Source: Limnohabitans sp. G3-2 (GTDB taxonomy: Bacteria > Pseudomonadota > Gammaproteobacteria > Burkholderiales > Burkholderiaceae_C). From it: a DNA stretch of 64,000 nucleotides. This document shows, in pieces, positions 44,419 through 54,381 of the stretch. The stretch's first letter is position 1. Every line of letters starts with the position of its first letter. The DNA lies in the NCBI RefSeq assembly GCF_002778275.1, contig NZ_NESG01000003.1, positions 62,001 through 126,000 on the forward strand, read 5' to 3'. The position numbers and the translations under genes were made by a program. The notes below the pieces were generated by a model. The model worked only from the letters and a program-made list of their open reading frames with translations, had not been told where the DNA came from and ran no database searches.

Positions 44419-45636
44419 TCAGGCCCTTCGCCGCAGCCAAGGCAGAACGGCCCCCAGCAAAGGCAGCGCCAGCAGCAGCATGATGGGCAGCAAGGGCAAT
44501 TCCCAAGCCAGCAATGCACTGTACAGGCCCAACATCACCAGAACGCTCAAGTTCTCATTGAAGCCTTGGACCGCGATCGATTGGCCAGGATTCATGATCC
44601 TCAACCCCCGATGCTGCAGCAAGGCATTCATCGGCACCAACAGCATGCCACCAGCCCAACCCGACAACAGCAACAAGGGCAAAGCCAAGGGCAAGGCATG
44701 AACCAGCGCCATCGTCGGTAAAACGGCTGCCAGAACCAGCCCCCATGGCAATGCGCGACGCGCATTGAATATGCGGCTTTGGTAAGCGGCCATGGTGGCG
44801 CCGCCCATCACACCCAAGGCGACGACCGCTTGCAAATAGGCCCCTTGCTGCAAAGTCAGTTCTGCGTTGGTTTGCGCCCACCGCAAAACAGCAAATTGCA
44901 AAACAGCACCAGAACCCCAGCACAAGGTGGTGACATGCAAAGACATCCCTCCCAAAGGGTCTGCCCACAGCTGCCGGTTGTGCTTCCAAAAAACAGACCA
45001 TTGCAGGCCACGCCAGGTCAAGGGGATGCACCGACGCGACTTCAATGGCGACACGCCCATGTTGAGCAAGGCCGACACGCCATAAATGCCGCACACCACC
45101 CCAAAGGCGTCACGGACCTGTGTACCCACCCACCACTGCGGTCCTGCGCTCCATGAAAGCCATGACGTTTGACCACTGCCCAACTGCCATTGGATCAAGC
45201 CCCCACCCAAAGCGACACCCAGCATCACCGACAAAACCACCGAGACTTCCAACCAGGCATTGGCCTTGACCAGCAAACGGGTAGGAACGGCCTCACTGAC
45301 CAGACCGTATTTGGCGGGCGCATACAAAGCAGCCGCCAAACCGGTCATGGCAAAGGACAACAGCGGGTGAACGCCCGCCAGAAGCAAAAAGACACCCGTG
45401 AACTTCAAGAGGTTCATGGCGGCCATCAAGCGGCTTTTAGGAAACGCATCCGCCACTGAACCGGCCACACTGGCCAAAACGACATAAGACAGGGTGAAAG
45501 CGAACTTCAGCAAGGGCGCCCACCAAGCCGAGTACCCTTGCTCCTGCAAAAAAAACACGCCCAAAATCATGAACGCGTTGTCGGCCAGCCCACTGGCAAA
45601 CTGGGCCAGAATCAAAAAATAGAAACCTTTAGGCAT
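44419..45636 (-). CDS. lplT: LplT-like lysophospholipid transporter (MFS)
   Basis: Inner-membrane MFS carrier of 405 residues with 12 spans. The start [20 protein letters not shown] and the block [19 protein letters not shown] match LplT, which flips lysophospholipids inward for re-acylation. The partner acyltransferase Aas is not next to it. It ends eight bases from the convergent GT4 gene and its start overlaps the ugd stop by eight bases, so it is co-transcribed with ugd. Confidence 0.82.
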   Translation of the reverse strand: MPKGFYFLILAQFASGLADNAFMILGVFFLQEQGYSAWWAPLLKFAFTLSYVVLASVAGSVADAFPKSRLMAAMNLLKFTGVFLLLAGVHPLLSFAMTGLAAALYAPAKYGLVSEAVPTRLLVKANAWLEVSVVLSVMLGVALGGGLIQWQLGSGQTSWLSWSAGPQWWVGTQVRDAFGVVCGIYGVSALLNMGVSPLKSRRCIPLTWRGLQWSVFWKHNRQLWADPLGGMSLHVTTLCWGSGAVLQFAVLRWAQTNAELTLQQGAYLQAVVALGVMGGATMAAYQSRIFNARRALPWGLVLAAVLPTMALVHALPLALPLLLLSGWAGGMLLVPMNALLQHRGLRIMNPGQSIAVQGFNENLSVLVMLGLYSALLAWELPLLPIMLLLALPLLGAVLPWLRRRA

Positions 45637-47068
45637 GCAGCGGCGCTGGCAACGCCGAAGCTTCGGTCAATTCGTCTCGAACCAATGAAAAGGACAAGGC
45701 CAGGTCATTGCGGCGACCCACGCCTTGGTAGGCAATGCCCCAATCGAGCAGGGCCTCTGGGTTATACAAATTGCGGCCATCCAATATGAGCGCATGCCGC
45801 ATCACCGCCTTCATGGCCGCGAAATCCGGGTTGTGAAAATTCTTCCACTCGGTGAGCACCATCAAGGCGTCCGCGCCTTCCAGCGCCTGCATGTCGTTGG
45901 CAGCCAACTCAAATCGCGCCAACTCACCCTCTTCACCTTCAAAATCAAGGCGCAAGGCTTTCATCGCTTCGTGTGAAGCCACAGGGTCATACGCCGTGAC
46001 GTGGGCGCCACGCTTCAACAACTGGCGAATCACCACCCGACTGGGGGCTTCGCGCATGTCGTCGGTGTTGGGTTTGAAAGCCAGGCCCCAAATGGCAATT
46101 TTCCGTCCCGTCAAATCTTCGCCCATGCGCTCAACCAAGCGTTGCACCAGAATCAACTTCTGGCGCTCATTGACCTGCTCTGTCGCACTGACCACGGCCA
46201 TGCTTTGCCCATGCGCTTTGGCCGTGCTGACCAAGGCTTGGGTATCTTTTGGAAAGCAGCTGCCACCGTAGCCACTGCCTGCGTACAAGAAGCTGTGGCC
46301 GATGCGCGTGTCAGCACCAATGCCTCGGCGGATGTGGTCAACGTCGGCACCCAGCACATCGGCCAAATTGGCCATTTCGTTCATGAAAGAGATGCGCGCG
46401 GCCAGCATGGCATTGGCAGCGTACTTGGTCAGTTCGGCGCTGCGCACATCCATCCAAACGGTGCGCGCATGGTGGCGGTTGAAACTCGCATACAGATCGC
46501 CCATCATGCGCTGGCTCAGTGCTCGGTGCGGGCCGTCGTCCACGCCCACCACAATCCGGTCTGGCCGCATGAAATCGTCAATCGCAGCACCTTCCTTCAG
46601 GAACTCCGGGTTGGAAATCACATCAAACTGGTCGGTTGACATGCCACGATGCAGCAATTCGTGTGAAATGGCTGCGCGCACCTTGTCGGCTGTGCCCACT
46701 GGCACCGTGGATTTGTTGACCACGAGCTTGAAACTTTTGAGGTGACGGCCGATGGTGGCCGCCACAGACAGCACATGCCCCAAATCGGCAGAGCCATCTT
46801 CGGATGGGGGCGTGCCCACGGCGATGAACAAAATATCGCCATGCTCGACGGCGTCGCACGCGTCGCTGGTGAAACGGATGCGTCCGTCAACCCGGTTACG
46901 GGCCAACAATTCTTTCAAGCCAGGCTCGAAGATTGGAACTTCACCGTCTTGCAAAGACCGGATTTTGTCTTCATCTTTGTCCATGCAAACAACTTTGAAG
47001 CCGAGGTCTGCCAAACAAGCGCCCGTGACCAAACCCACATAACCGGAACCAATGACTGTGACACGCAT
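45629..47068 (-). CDS. ugd: UDP-glucose 6-dehydrogenase
   Basis: NAD-dependent cytosolic enzyme that oxidises UDP-glucose to UDP-glucuronate. Length 479 residues, with a tail of about 30 residues beyond the usual family end. The NAD loop is [20 protein letters not shown]; the catalytic cysteine is in [28 protein letters not shown] and [15 protein letters not shown] are conserved. It lies downstream of phoR on the same strand (85-base gap) and is coupled to lplT. The product would feed the UDP-GlcA 4-epimerase at 33.6 kb. Confidence 0.95.
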   Translation of the reverse strand: MRVTVIGSGYVGLVTGACLADLGFKVVCMDKDEDKIRSLQDGEVPIFEPGLKELLARNRVDGRIRFTSDACDAVEHGDILFIAVGTPPSEDGSADLGHVLSVAATIGRHLKSFKLVVNKSTVPVGTADKVRAAISHELLHRGMSTDQFDVISNPEFLKEGAAIDDFMRPDRIVVGVDDGPHRALSQRMMGDLYASFNRHHARTVWMDVRSAELTKYAANAMLAARISFMNEMANLADVLGADVDHIRRGIGADTRIGHSFLYAGSGYGGSCFPKDTQALVSTAKAHGQSMAVVSATEQVNERQKLILVQRLVERMGEDLTGRKIAIWGLAFKPNTDDMREAPSRVVIRQLLKRGAHVTAYDPVASHEAMKALRLDFEGEEGELARFELAANDMQALEGADALMVLTEWKNFHNPDFAAMKAVMRHALILDGRNLYNPEALLDWGIAYQGVGRRNDLALSFSLVRDELTEASALPAPLHA

Positions 47069-47108
47069 GACAACTCTCCTGTAGTTGACTGCATGTTCAA
47101 TTCGGACC

Positions 47109-47137
47109 GTGAAATGCCCGTGTCAATTCGATGAAAT
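47109..47137 (-). promoter_or_regulatory. Weak triple PhoB-like repeat before ugd
   Basis: On the minus strand three 7-mers each 11 bases apart: ATTTCAT, TTGACAC and ATTTCAC. Each matches CTGTCAT in only four or five positions, but the spacing is exact. Low confidence. Confidence 0.3.
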
Positions 47138-47153
47138 TGCTGTGAAGCTTGCG

Positions 47154-48479
47154 TCAATCCAAGCTGTTGGACACGCGGCTGAGCGGTAAACACAACTTGA
47201 ATGTGGCGCCCTGCCCCACCACACTCTCGATGCGGAGCTCTCCGCCATGGCGTTGCATGACGTGTTTGGCGATGGCCAGTCCCAAACCTGTACCACCCGT
47301 TTCACGCGAGCGGCTGCGGTCCACCCGGTAAAAACGCTCAGACAAGCGTGGCAGGTGCTCGGCCGCAATGCCAGGGCCTGAATCTTTCACAGCAAACACA
47401 GCCCCTTCGGGTGTCAATGACCACTGCAAATGGATGAGCCCACCCAATGGGGTGTAACGGATGGCGTTGTTCACCAGGTTGGACACCGCGCTGAGCAACT
47501 CCGAGCGGGAACCGAGCAAGGCCACTTCTGGCACAGGGTCCATCACCAACTGGTGCACCGGTCCATCGGATTTAGACGCCAACAATTCCGTCAACGCCAG
47601 GGCATCGTCATGGACATGGTCCATCAATGGGGGCAAGGGCACCTTTTCCTGAACGCTGGGCGCTTGGCTGCCTTCCAGCTGAGACAAGGTCAGCAAATCG
47701 GCCACCAAGGACTGCATGCGCTCGGACTGGACCGACATGAGCTGAAGGTACTGCTTCGTCTCGGCAGCATCCAGTGGAATCGATTGCAAGGTTTCCACAA
47801 AGCCGCTCAGCACCGTCAAAGGGGTGCGGATCTCGTGCGACACGTTCGCCACAAAATCCCGACGCATCGCATCGGCTTGTGCCAGCGCGGTGATGTCGCG
47901 GGTCAAGAGCAGTGAACGGCCTTCGCCATACGCATGCAGCTGCACCGAGAGTTTCTTGACATTGACCACGGAGTTGGTACGGCCCTCGATGATGACCTCG
48001 GAGCTGTGCTCGTCTTGCGCGAAGTACTTGGCAAAGACCGGATCTCGCACCAAATGGACAATGTGTTGCATGCGGTCTTTTTGCGCATCCAAACCCAAGT
48101 GGGAGGCCGCCGTGTCATTGCACCATTCAATGCGGGAATCCCCATCCAGCAAAACCACGCCATTGGGCGAGGCTTGGATCGCCAGCAAAAAGTCTTTCAG
48201 GCGTTTTTCGTGCAAAGCCGCCTGCTTTTCTTGCAGGCGCAATATACGCTGGATGCGTGAGGCCATCTCCAACCAAATCCCTTGCCATGGGGGGTCGCGT
48301 TGCAGGTGGGGGGCACTGAGCCACTGGTCAAGGCGGTGAATGCGCCACACCAAAACCACCGCATGCGCGAACAAAGCCAAAGCCGCTGCAGACAATGCAC
48401 CGACCGTGCCACCCAAGAACCAGCCGGGCACAGCGGCCACCGCCACACCCATCAAGAGATCAAAAACCGAGAAGATCAT
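47154..48479 (-). CDS. phoR: Phosphate regulon sensor kinase PhoR
   Basis: Membrane histidine kinase of 441 residues. Two N-terminal hydrophobic segments (about 5-46) without a real periplasmic domain are typical of PhoR; a PAS domain (about 95-200) follows, then the H-box NVSHEIRTPLTVLSGFVETL (His215), N-box (NLVNNAIRYTPLGG) and G-boxes (VKDSGPGI and GGTGLGLAI). It follows phoB by 11 bases in the pst-pho operon. It is held inactive by PhoU and the Pst transporter when phosphate is plentiful. Confidence 0.95.
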   Translation of the reverse strand: MIFSVFDLLMGVAVAAVPGWFLGGTVGALSAAALALFAHAVVLVWRIHRLDQWLSAPHLQRDPPWQGIWLEMASRIQRILRLQEKQAALHEKRLKDFLLAIQASPNGVVLLDGDSRIEWCNDTAASHLGLDAQKDRMQHIVHLVRDPVFAKYFAQDEHSSEVIIEGRTNSVVNVKKLSVQLHAYGEGRSLLLTRDITALAQADAMRRDFVANVSHEIRTPLTVLSGFVETLQSIPLDAAETKQYLQLMSVQSERMQSLVADLLTLSQLEGSQAPSVQEKVPLPPLMDHVHDDALALTELLASKSDGPVHQLVMDPVPEVALLGSRSELLSAVSNLVNNAIRYTPLGGLIHLQWSLTPEGAVFAVKDSGPGIAAEHLPRLSERFYRVDRSRSRETGGTGLGLAIAKHVMQRHGGELRIESVVGQGATFKLCLPLSRVSNSLD

Positions 48480-48490
48480 TCAAGCCCGAA

Positions 48491-49186
48491 TCAAACGGCG
48501 GGGGTGTGTGTGAACCTGTAACCTGCACCGCGCACGGTTTCGATCATGGTGCCGGCCTCACCCAAGGATTCGCGCAAACGCTTGACATGCACGTCCACGG
48601 TGCGCTCTTCGATGTACACATGGTCACCCCAGACCTTGTCGAGCAAGGCGCCCCGGCTGTGCACGCGCTCTGGATGACGCATCAGGTAATGCAGCAACTT
48701 GAACTCGGTGGGACCCACTTTCAAAGGCTTGTCGGCCCAGTTGACGCGGTGCGTGTCGGCATCCAATTGCAGCTCGCCCATTTTGACGACACCGCCCGAA
48801 GCCTCAGGGACGCGACGGCGCAACACGGCCCGGATGCGCGCCAAAAGCTCACGCGGAGAAAACGGTTTGACAATGTAGTCGTCAGCACCCGCATCCAGAC
48901 CTGCAACGCGATCGGCCTCATCGCCACGTGCGGTGAGCATCAAGATGGGCACCGTTTTGGTACGGCTCGAGGCACGCCAACGGCGTGCCAAAGTCAGACC
49001 ACTTTCACCGGGCAGCATCCAGTCGAGCAAGATCACATCCGGCAAGATTTCATCGAGCTCACGCTGCGCGGTTTCGGCGTCAATGGCCCACACAGGCTGA
49101 AAGCCGTTGTGCCGAAGGTTGACCGCAATCAACTCGGCAATCGAGGGTTCATCCTCGACGATCAAGATGCGAGGAGTGGATCTCAT
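48491..49186 (-). CDS. phoB: Phosphate regulon response regulator PhoB
   Basis: OmpR-family activator of 231 residues. The receiver has the acidic pair at 11-12 and phosphorylated Asp55 (LLDWMLPGESG), plus KPFSPRELLARIRAVLRR. The winged-helix domain contains VDVHVKRLRESLGEAG, the PhoB recognition helix, and ends TVRGAGYRFT. Its start overlaps the phoU stop by four bases. It should bind the boxes found before pstS and ppk2, and perhaps the weaker ones in the lipid and TRAP regions. Confidence 0.96.
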   Translation of the reverse strand: MRSTPRILIVEDEPSIAELIAVNLRHNGFQPVWAIDAETAQRELDEILPDVILLDWMLPGESGLTLARRWRASSRTKTVPILMLTARGDEADRVAGLDAGADDYIVKPFSPRELLARIRAVLRRRVPEASGGVVKMGELQLDADTHRVNWADKPLKVGPTEFKLLHYLMRHPERVHSRGALLDKVWGDHVYIEERTVDVHVKRLRESLGEAGTMIETVRGAGYRFTHTPAV

Positions 49187-49881
49187 TTCACCGCTTTTTC
49201 GATCTCGGTCAGGGCGGTGTGTCGGACATCTGCACCCTTGACAACATAAATGACAAATTCGGCAATGTTCTTGGCATGGTCGCCGATGCGTTCAATGGCT
49301 TTGGCCACAAACAACAGATCGAGACTGGCCGAGATGGTGCGTGGGTCTTCCATCATGTAAGTGACCAACTTGCGCACAAAGCCATTGAATTCGGCGTCGA
49401 TCAAGTCGTCTTCTTTTAAGATGACCAAGGCGGTGTTGACATCCAAGCGGGCAAACGCATCCAGGGCTTTGCGCAGCAAACCCGTGGCCAAATCGGCGGC
49501 AATCCGCAATTCAGAGGCTGGCAGGTTACGGGGTGTGCCCTGCTCCAAAATCTGCTTAACCATGCGGGCGATGCGCTCGGCCTCATCACCGGCACGCTCC
49601 AGGTTACCGGTGATTTTGGAGATGGCCATCAACAAACGCAGGTCGATGGCCGTGGGCTGACGACGTGCAATGATGGACGCCAACTCGGCATCAATTTCCA
49701 CTTCGAGCTTGTTCACTTGCTTTTCTGTGTCGATGACCTGATCGGCCACCTCCAGGCTGAACTGTGCCAAGGCATAAACGGCATGACGGGTTTGCGACTC
49801 CACCAAACCACCCAACTCCAAGACGCGCGAAGACACGCTCGTCAGGTCGGCATCAAATTGACTTGAAATGTGCTTTTCCAT
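49183..49881 (-). CDS. phoU: Phosphate signalling protein PhoU
   Basis: A 232-residue cytosolic all-helical protein made of two similar three-helix bundles. The metal-binding repeats are visible as ITGNLERAGDEAERIARM and KAIERIGDHAKNIAEFVIY (the E-R-x-G-D-x-x-x-x-I motif twice). It links Pst transport to PhoR and restrains the kinase. It stands between pstB and phoB and is coupled to phoB by ATGA. Confidence 0.96.
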   Translation of the reverse strand: MEKHISSQFDADLTSVSSRVLELGGLVESQTRHAVYALAQFSLEVADQVIDTEKQVNKLEVEIDAELASIIARRQPTAIDLRLLMAISKITGNLERAGDEAERIARMVKQILEQGTPRNLPASELRIAADLATGLLRKALDAFARLDVNTALVILKEDDLIDAEFNGFVRKLVTYMMEDPRTISASLDLLFVAKAIERIGDHAKNIAEFVIYVVKGADVRHTALTEIEKAVK

Positions 49882-49894
49882 TTTTTGCTCCTGA

Positions 49895-50668
49895 TCAGCC
49901 GAAACGGCCAGTGATGTAGTCTTCGGTTTCCTGACGGGCAGGCTTCATGAAAATTTGCTCGGTCTGACCAAATTCCATCAATTCACCCAGGTACATATAG
50001 GCCGTGAAGTCCGAGACACGTGCCGCTTGCTGCATGTTGTGCGTCACGATGGCCACGGTGTAGTCCTTCTTCAACTCGCTGACCAACTCTTCGACCTTGG
50101 CGGTCGAGATGGGATCCAGCGCAGAGGTGGGTTCATCGAGCAAGATGACTTTGGGCTTGACCGCGATGGTGCGGGCAATGCACAAACGCTGCTGCTGTCC
50201 GCCAGACAGGGACAAACCACTTTGACCCAATTTGTCTTTGACTTCGTTCCAGATGGCGGCTTTGGTCAAAGCCGACTCGACGCGCTCGTCCATGTCGGCG
50301 CGGCTGAGGTTTTCGTACAGGCGCACGCCGAAAGCGATGTTGTCGTAAATCGACATCGGGAAAGGTGTGGGCTTTTGGAACACCATGCCGATTTGGGCGC
50401 GCAGCAAGTTCAGGTCTTGCCCTTTGTCCAGGATGTTTTGGCCATAAAAGTTGATTTGACCCTCTGCGCGCTGACCTGGGTACAGGCTGTACATGCGGTT
50501 GAGCGTGCGCAACAACGTGGATTTGCCACAACCCGATGGGCCGATGAAGGCCGTGACACGGTTTTCTGCGATGTCCAGGTTGACGTTTTTCAGGCCCTTG
50601 AATTTGCCGTAAAAAAAGTCAAGGTTACGGACCTCAAGTGCGTTCTGCGTTGGTTTCTTGTCAGGCAT
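49895..50668 (-). CDS. pstB: Phosphate ABC transporter ATPase PstB
   Basis: ATP-binding subunit of the high-affinity phosphate importer, 257 residues. Walker [19 protein letters not shown]-loop [16 protein letters not shown], signature [16 protein letters not shown], Walker [14 protein letters not shown] and the H-loop histidine (IVTHNMQQA) are all intact. Start 50668 follows an AGGA site; a start 16 codons earlier is less likely. It sits between pstA and phoU. Confidence 0.97.
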   Translation of the reverse strand: MPDKKPTQNALEVRNLDFFYGKFKGLKNVNLDIAENRVTAFIGPSGCGKSTLLRTLNRMYSLYPGQRAEGQINFYGQNILDKGQDLNLLRAQIGMVFQKPTPFPMSIYDNIAFGVRLYENLSRADMDERVESALTKAAIWNEVKDKLGQSGLSLSGGQQQRLCIARTIAVKPKVILLDEPTSALDPISTAKVEELVSELKKDYTVAIVTHNMQQAARVSDFTAYMYLGELMEFGQTEQIFMKPARQETEDYITGRFG

Positions 50669-50722
50669 ATGGATTCCTGTGAATACGAAAATGATTTTTG
50701 GAATTCGGGGGGGCAATCTGCT

Positions 50723-51583
50723 TCAAACAGATGTCTTTTCCCTGAAGAACACGCGTGCCAAGATGTTGAGCAACAAAACGGCCAAAGTGACCAGCAATGC
50801 GCCGCCCCATGCCAATCGGATCCAGTTGTCGTACGGGCTCATGGCGAACTGGTAAATCACCACAGGCAAGTTGGCCATGGGTTTGGTCATGTCGGTGCTG
50901 AAAAACTGGTTGTTCAAGGCTGTGAACAGCAGGGGCGCCGTCTCGCCACTGATGCGGGCGACCGCCAGCAACAAGCCAGTGATCACACCACTTTTTGCCG
51001 CACGCAAAGTGACAGAAATAGAAACTTTCCAGCGTGGTGCACCCAATGCAAAAGCTGCTTCACGCAAACTGCCAGGCACCAAGCGCAACATGTTTTCTGT
51101 GGTTCGCATGACCACAGGCACGGCAATCAAGGACAAAGCCATGCTGCCGGCATAACCCGAGAACTGACCCATTGTGGCCACTGCGATGGCATAGACAAAC
51201 AAGCCGATCACAATCGATGGCGCGGACAACATGATGTCGGTCACAAAACGCGTCAACTCTGCGGTTTTGCTGGTGTCACCATATTCGGTCAGGTAAATGC
51301 CGGCCAAAATACCCACAGGTGTGGCCACCAAAACCGACAAACCCACCATCATCAGACTGCCGACAATCGCATTGCGCAGACCGCCTCCGTCTGTGCCAGG
51401 AGCAGGTGTGTCTTTGGTCAACATGTTCCAGTCCAAGGCGGCAAAACCATTGGAGAACAGCACCAGCAAAATCCACATCAACACCGCGATGCCCAGTGCC
51501 ATCGCCAACATCGAAGTGGCCATGCCCACAGAGTTGGCCACTTGTCGGCGGCGGTAAAGCCCTTGATCCATGTTCATGGCCAT
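50723..51583 (-). CDS. pstA: Phosphate ABC transporter permease PstA
   Basis: Inner-membrane permease of 286 residues with six spans and the BPD_transp motif around EAAFALGAPRWKVSISVTLRAAKSG (E-A-A-x3-G). AAGGGG precedes the start. Only one base separates it from the pstC stop, and pstB starts 54 bases on. It forms the channel with PstC. Confidence 0.95.
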   Translation of the reverse strand: MAMNMDQGLYRRRQVANSVGMATSMLAMALGIAVLMWILLVLFSNGFAALDWNMLTKDTPAPGTDGGGLRNAIVGSLMMVGLSVLVATPVGILAGIYLTEYGDTSKTAELTRFVTDIMLSAPSIVIGLFVYAIAVATMGQFSGYAGSMALSLIAVPVVMRTTENMLRLVPGSLREAAFALGAPRWKVSISVTLRAAKSGVITGLLLAVARISGETAPLLFTALNNQFFSTDMTKPMANLPVVIYQFAMSPYDNWIRLAWGGALLVTLAVLLLNILARVFFREKTSV

Positions 51584-51584
51584 A

Positions 51585-52562
51585 TCAGAACCCCTTGGCT
51601 TTTTCAGCCCGATTGATCATCCACTTGGCGAGCGCCAAGACCACGAAGGTGATCACAAACAGCAAGAAGCCGAGTGCAAACAACGAAGACATGTGCAAAT
51701 CGGCTGCCTCGCCAAATTCATTGGCCAATGTCGAAGCGATCGATGTGCCCGGTGAGAATAGTGAAGTGGGCATGCGGTTGGCATTGCCAATCACAAAGGT
51801 CACCGCCATGGTCTCACCCAAGGCGCGGCCCAAGCCGAGCATGATGCCGCCGATCACCCCTTTTTGGGTGTAGGGCAACACGATCGCGCGGACAACTTCC
51901 CAAGTGGTGCAGCCCAAACCGTAAGCCGACTCGCGCAAGATGGGGGGCGTGATCTCAAACACATCACGCATCACAGCAGCTACAAAGGGCAAAACCATGA
52001 ACGCCAACACAATGCCTGCAGCCAAGATGCCCATGCCGTTCGGAGCGCCACCAAACAAAAAACCCACCAAAGGCATGCCGCTCATCAAGTCACGCACAGG
52101 CACTTGAAAGTAGTCGGCAAACAAGGGGGCAAACACAAACAAACCAAACATGCCGTAAATGATGGAGGGCACAGCGGCCAGCAATTCGATGGCTGTGCCC
52201 AAGGGGCGGCGCAGCCAAACTGGGCAGGTTTCGGTCAGAAAAACGGCAACACCGAAGGCCAAGGGCACAGCCAGCAACAAGGCAATACCGGCACTGGTCA
52301 TGGTTCCTACGATGGCAAATGCTGCGCCAAATTGCTCATTGTTCACATCCCACTCTGCAAACCAGAGAAAGGGCAAGCCAAACTTGGCAAACGTGGGCCA
52401 AGCGTTGACAAACAAAGAAATGATGATGCCTGCCAGCGCAGTCAGCACGATCAATGAAAAAAGCTGCGTGGACCTATGAAATACAGCATCTTGCAGCCTT
52501 TGCCGCTTGGCCACGACCAGCATTTGACTGCTGTCTTTTGCTGAAGAAAGGGAGGTTTGCAT
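51585..52562 (-). CDS. pstC: Phosphate ABC transporter permease PstC
   Basis: Inner-membrane permease of 325 residues with six spans. The EAA-like loop is [30 protein letters not shown], preceded by [15 protein letters not shown], and the conserved [20 protein letters not shown] is the PstC signature. It follows pstS after 96 bases containing a stem-loop and precedes pstA directly. Confidence 0.95.
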   Translation of the reverse strand: MQTSLSSAKDSSQMLVVAKRQRLQDAVFHRSTQLFSLIVLTALAGIIISLFVNAWPTFAKFGLPFLWFAEWDVNNEQFGAAFAIVGTMTSAGIALLLAVPLAFGVAVFLTETCPVWLRRPLGTAIELLAAVPSIIYGMFGLFVFAPLFADYFQVPVRDLMSGMPLVGFLFGGAPNGMGILAAGIVLAFMVLPFVAAVMRDVFEITPPILRESAYGLGCTTWEVVRAIVLPYTQKGVIGGIMLGLGRALGETMAVTFVIGNANRMPTSLFSPGTSIASTLANEFGEAADLHMSSLFALGFLLFVITFVVLALAKWMINRAEKAKGF

Positions 52563-52603
52563 GCGAGAGCCTATCCAACTATGACCATCAATTTGAAAAG
52601 GAA

Positions 52604-52637
52604 ATCCGCCGATTGATCACTGGGTCAACCGACGGAT
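52604..52637 (-). terminator. Stem-loop between pstS and pstC (attenuator-like)
   Basis: On the minus strand a 15-base stem with two G-U pairs and one mismatch closes on a four-base loop, followed by a T-rich stretch (TTTCCTTTTC). It is in the 96-base pstS-pstC gap. Such structures commonly lower expression of the permease genes relative to the binding protein. Confidence 0.6.
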
Positions 52638-52658
52638 ACCTGAACTCAAGGAGCAGAA

Positions 52659-53678
52659 TTACTTCTGAATTTGCGACCAGACTTTGGAGCGGATCTCGTT
52701 GGTCAAGCTGTCAGGCAAAGCCACGTAGTCCAGATCGTTAGCCAATTTTTTGCCATTCTTGAATGCCCAATCGAAATACTTCAGGGCTTCAGCAGAGGCA
52801 GCTTTGTCGGCTGGGTTCTTGTACATCAAGATGAAGGAAGCCGTGCTGATGGGCCAGCTGTTGGCGCCCTTGGCATTCACCATCGAGATGCCCATGCCTG
52901 GCACGCTGAACCAGTCGGCGCTGGCGGCAGCTGCAGCGAAAGTCAGGTCATCTGGGCTGACGTATTTGCCATCGGCATTTTGAACTTGCATGAAGTTCAT
53001 GTTGTTCTTTTTCACGTAAGCGTATTCCACATAACCCACCGAGCCTTTGACGCGGTTGACGTTGGCCGCAACACCTTCGTTGCCCTTGCCGCCCACGGAA
53101 GTAGGTGCTGGCCACTTGACGGTGGCGTTTTTACCAGGACCGTCAGCCCACTCTTTGCTCACAGCGCTCAGGTAATCGGTGAAGTTGAATGTGGTGCCAG
53201 AGCCATCGGCGCGGTGCACCACGGTGATGATGTCGTTGGGCAGGTTCTTACCGGGGTTCAGAGCGGCGAACTTGGGGTCGTTCCACTTGCTGATCTTGCC
53301 GGAGAAAATATCGGCCAACACAGGGCCAGTGACGCGCAACTCACCTGGCTTGAAGCCATCCAAGTTCACGACCGGCACAGTGCCGCCAATGATCATGGGG
53401 AACTGAACCATGCCGTCTTTGTCCAAGTCAGCGCCGGACAAAGGTGCGTCGGTGGCACCGAAAGTCACGGTTTTGGCACGGATCTGGCGAATGCCGCCCG
53501 AAGAGCCAATCGACTGGTAGTTCAAGCCGACATTGGTGGCCGCTTTGTAGGCTTCCGCCCACTTGGCATAGACCGGGAATGGGAATGTCGCGCCAGCGCC
53601 AGTGATGTCAGCGGCCAAGGCCGATGCAGCCATCACGGTGACACCGACCGCTGCAATGAATGATTTCAGTTTCAACAT
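52659..53678 (-). CDS. pstS: Phosphate-binding periplasmic protein PstS
   Basis: Periplasmic receptor of 339 residues with a signal peptide (1-22, ending ALAA). The mature start ADITGAGATFPFPVYAKWAE is the family hallmark; phosphate-contact blocks are GSSGGIRQ, FGATDAPL and HRADGSGTTFNFTDYLS. An AGGAG site and a PhoB box upstream mark it as the first gene of pstSCAB-phoU-phoBR. Confidence 0.97.
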   Translation of the reverse strand: MLKLKSFIAAVGVTVMAASALAADITGAGATFPFPVYAKWAEAYKAATNVGLNYQSIGSSGGIRQIRAKTVTFGATDAPLSGADLDKDGMVQFPMIIGGTVPVVNLDGFKPGELRVTGPVLADIFSGKISKWNDPKFAALNPGKNLPNDIITVVHRADGSGTTFNFTDYLSAVSKEWADGPGKNATVKWPAPTSVGGKGNEGVAANVNRVKGSVGYVEYAYVKKNNMNFMQVQNADGKYVSPDDLTFAAAAASADWFSVPGMGISMVNAKGANSWPISTASFILMYKNPADKAASAEALKYFDWAFKNGKKLANDLDYVALPDSLTNEIRSKVWSQIQK

Positions 53679-53753
53679 TTGAACTCCTAGTTCAGAGGGG
53701 GGGGATTGGGGTTTCTGGTTGTGCAGAAACTCAGCCGACTTTAAAGGCGAATT

Positions 53754-53771
53754 ATGACAATTTGATGTCAC
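53754..53771 (-). promoter_or_regulatory. PhoB box before pstS
   Basis: On the minus strand GTGACAT-CAAA-TTGTCAT, 7-4-7 spacing as in the consensus. Eight bases further on, TTTAAA (53739-53746 region) could be the -10 element of a PhoB-activated promoter. The box starts 76 bases before the pstS ATG. Confidence 0.75.
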
Positions 53772-53820
53772 ACATACGGCGGCCTTGTTTCAGGGCGCGG
53801 CAAATGCCTAACCCGACGGG

Positions 53821-54381
53821 TCACTGGTTGGGCCAAGATGCCAATCCTTGCAGGGCCAGCAGCAAAGCCTGCCCCGCTTGCTCCAAGGTGCCGTTGTTCA
53901 AAATCTCAATGGCCCCAAGTGGCACGTCAAAGGCGCTGGCACGCGCCACCCGCTGTTGGATGTCCTCGGGCGTTTCGCGCCCGCGCTGGGTCAAGCGCTG
54001 CACCAGCGTGGCCGGATCGGCGGTGATGTGGACCACTTGCAAACCCGAATGGCTTTGCAGGGCCTGGGGCCAGTGGCCGCGTGAGCCATTCACCATCACC
54101 CAGTGGCCTTGCTGCAAGGGGGCCAATTCGGCGTGGCGCACGCCGTAGTGCAAACCGTTGGCTTGCCACGCCATGGCAAATGCCGCTTGGTTTTGCAAGC
54201 GCTCAAAACCCTGCGCATCGACTTCTTCATGCGCTTCCCCACCGGCAGATGCGGGTCGGGTGATGGTTCTGCGCGCCCAATGCACGGGCATGTCCACAGG
54301 CAAATGATCTCGCAACCAGCCCAGCACACTGTCTTTGCCCGCCCCCGAGGGGCCCATCACATAAATCAACCGTGTGTTCAT
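53821..54381 (-). CDS. phnN: Ribose 1,5-bisphosphate phosphokinase PhnN
   Basis: Phosphorylates ribose 1,5-bisphosphate to PRPP, the last step of the C-P lyase salvage route. Length 186 residues. The guanylate-kinase-like Walker A is MGPSGAGKDSVLGWL (residues 9-23), followed by the TRP block (RTITRPASAGGEAHEEVD). The start overlaps the DUF1045 stop by four bases. It is the last gene of phnF-DUF1045-phnN and lies 142 bases ahead of pstS. Confidence 0.93.
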   Translation of the reverse strand: MNTRLIYVMGPSGAGKDSVLGWLRDHLPVDMPVHWARRTITRPASAGGEAHEEVDAQGFERLQNQAAFAMAWQANGLHYGVRHAELAPLQQGHWVMVNGSRGHWPQALQSHSGLQVVHITADPATLVQRLTQRGRETPEDIQQRVARASAFDVPLGAIEILNNGTLEQAGQALLLALQGLASWPNQ

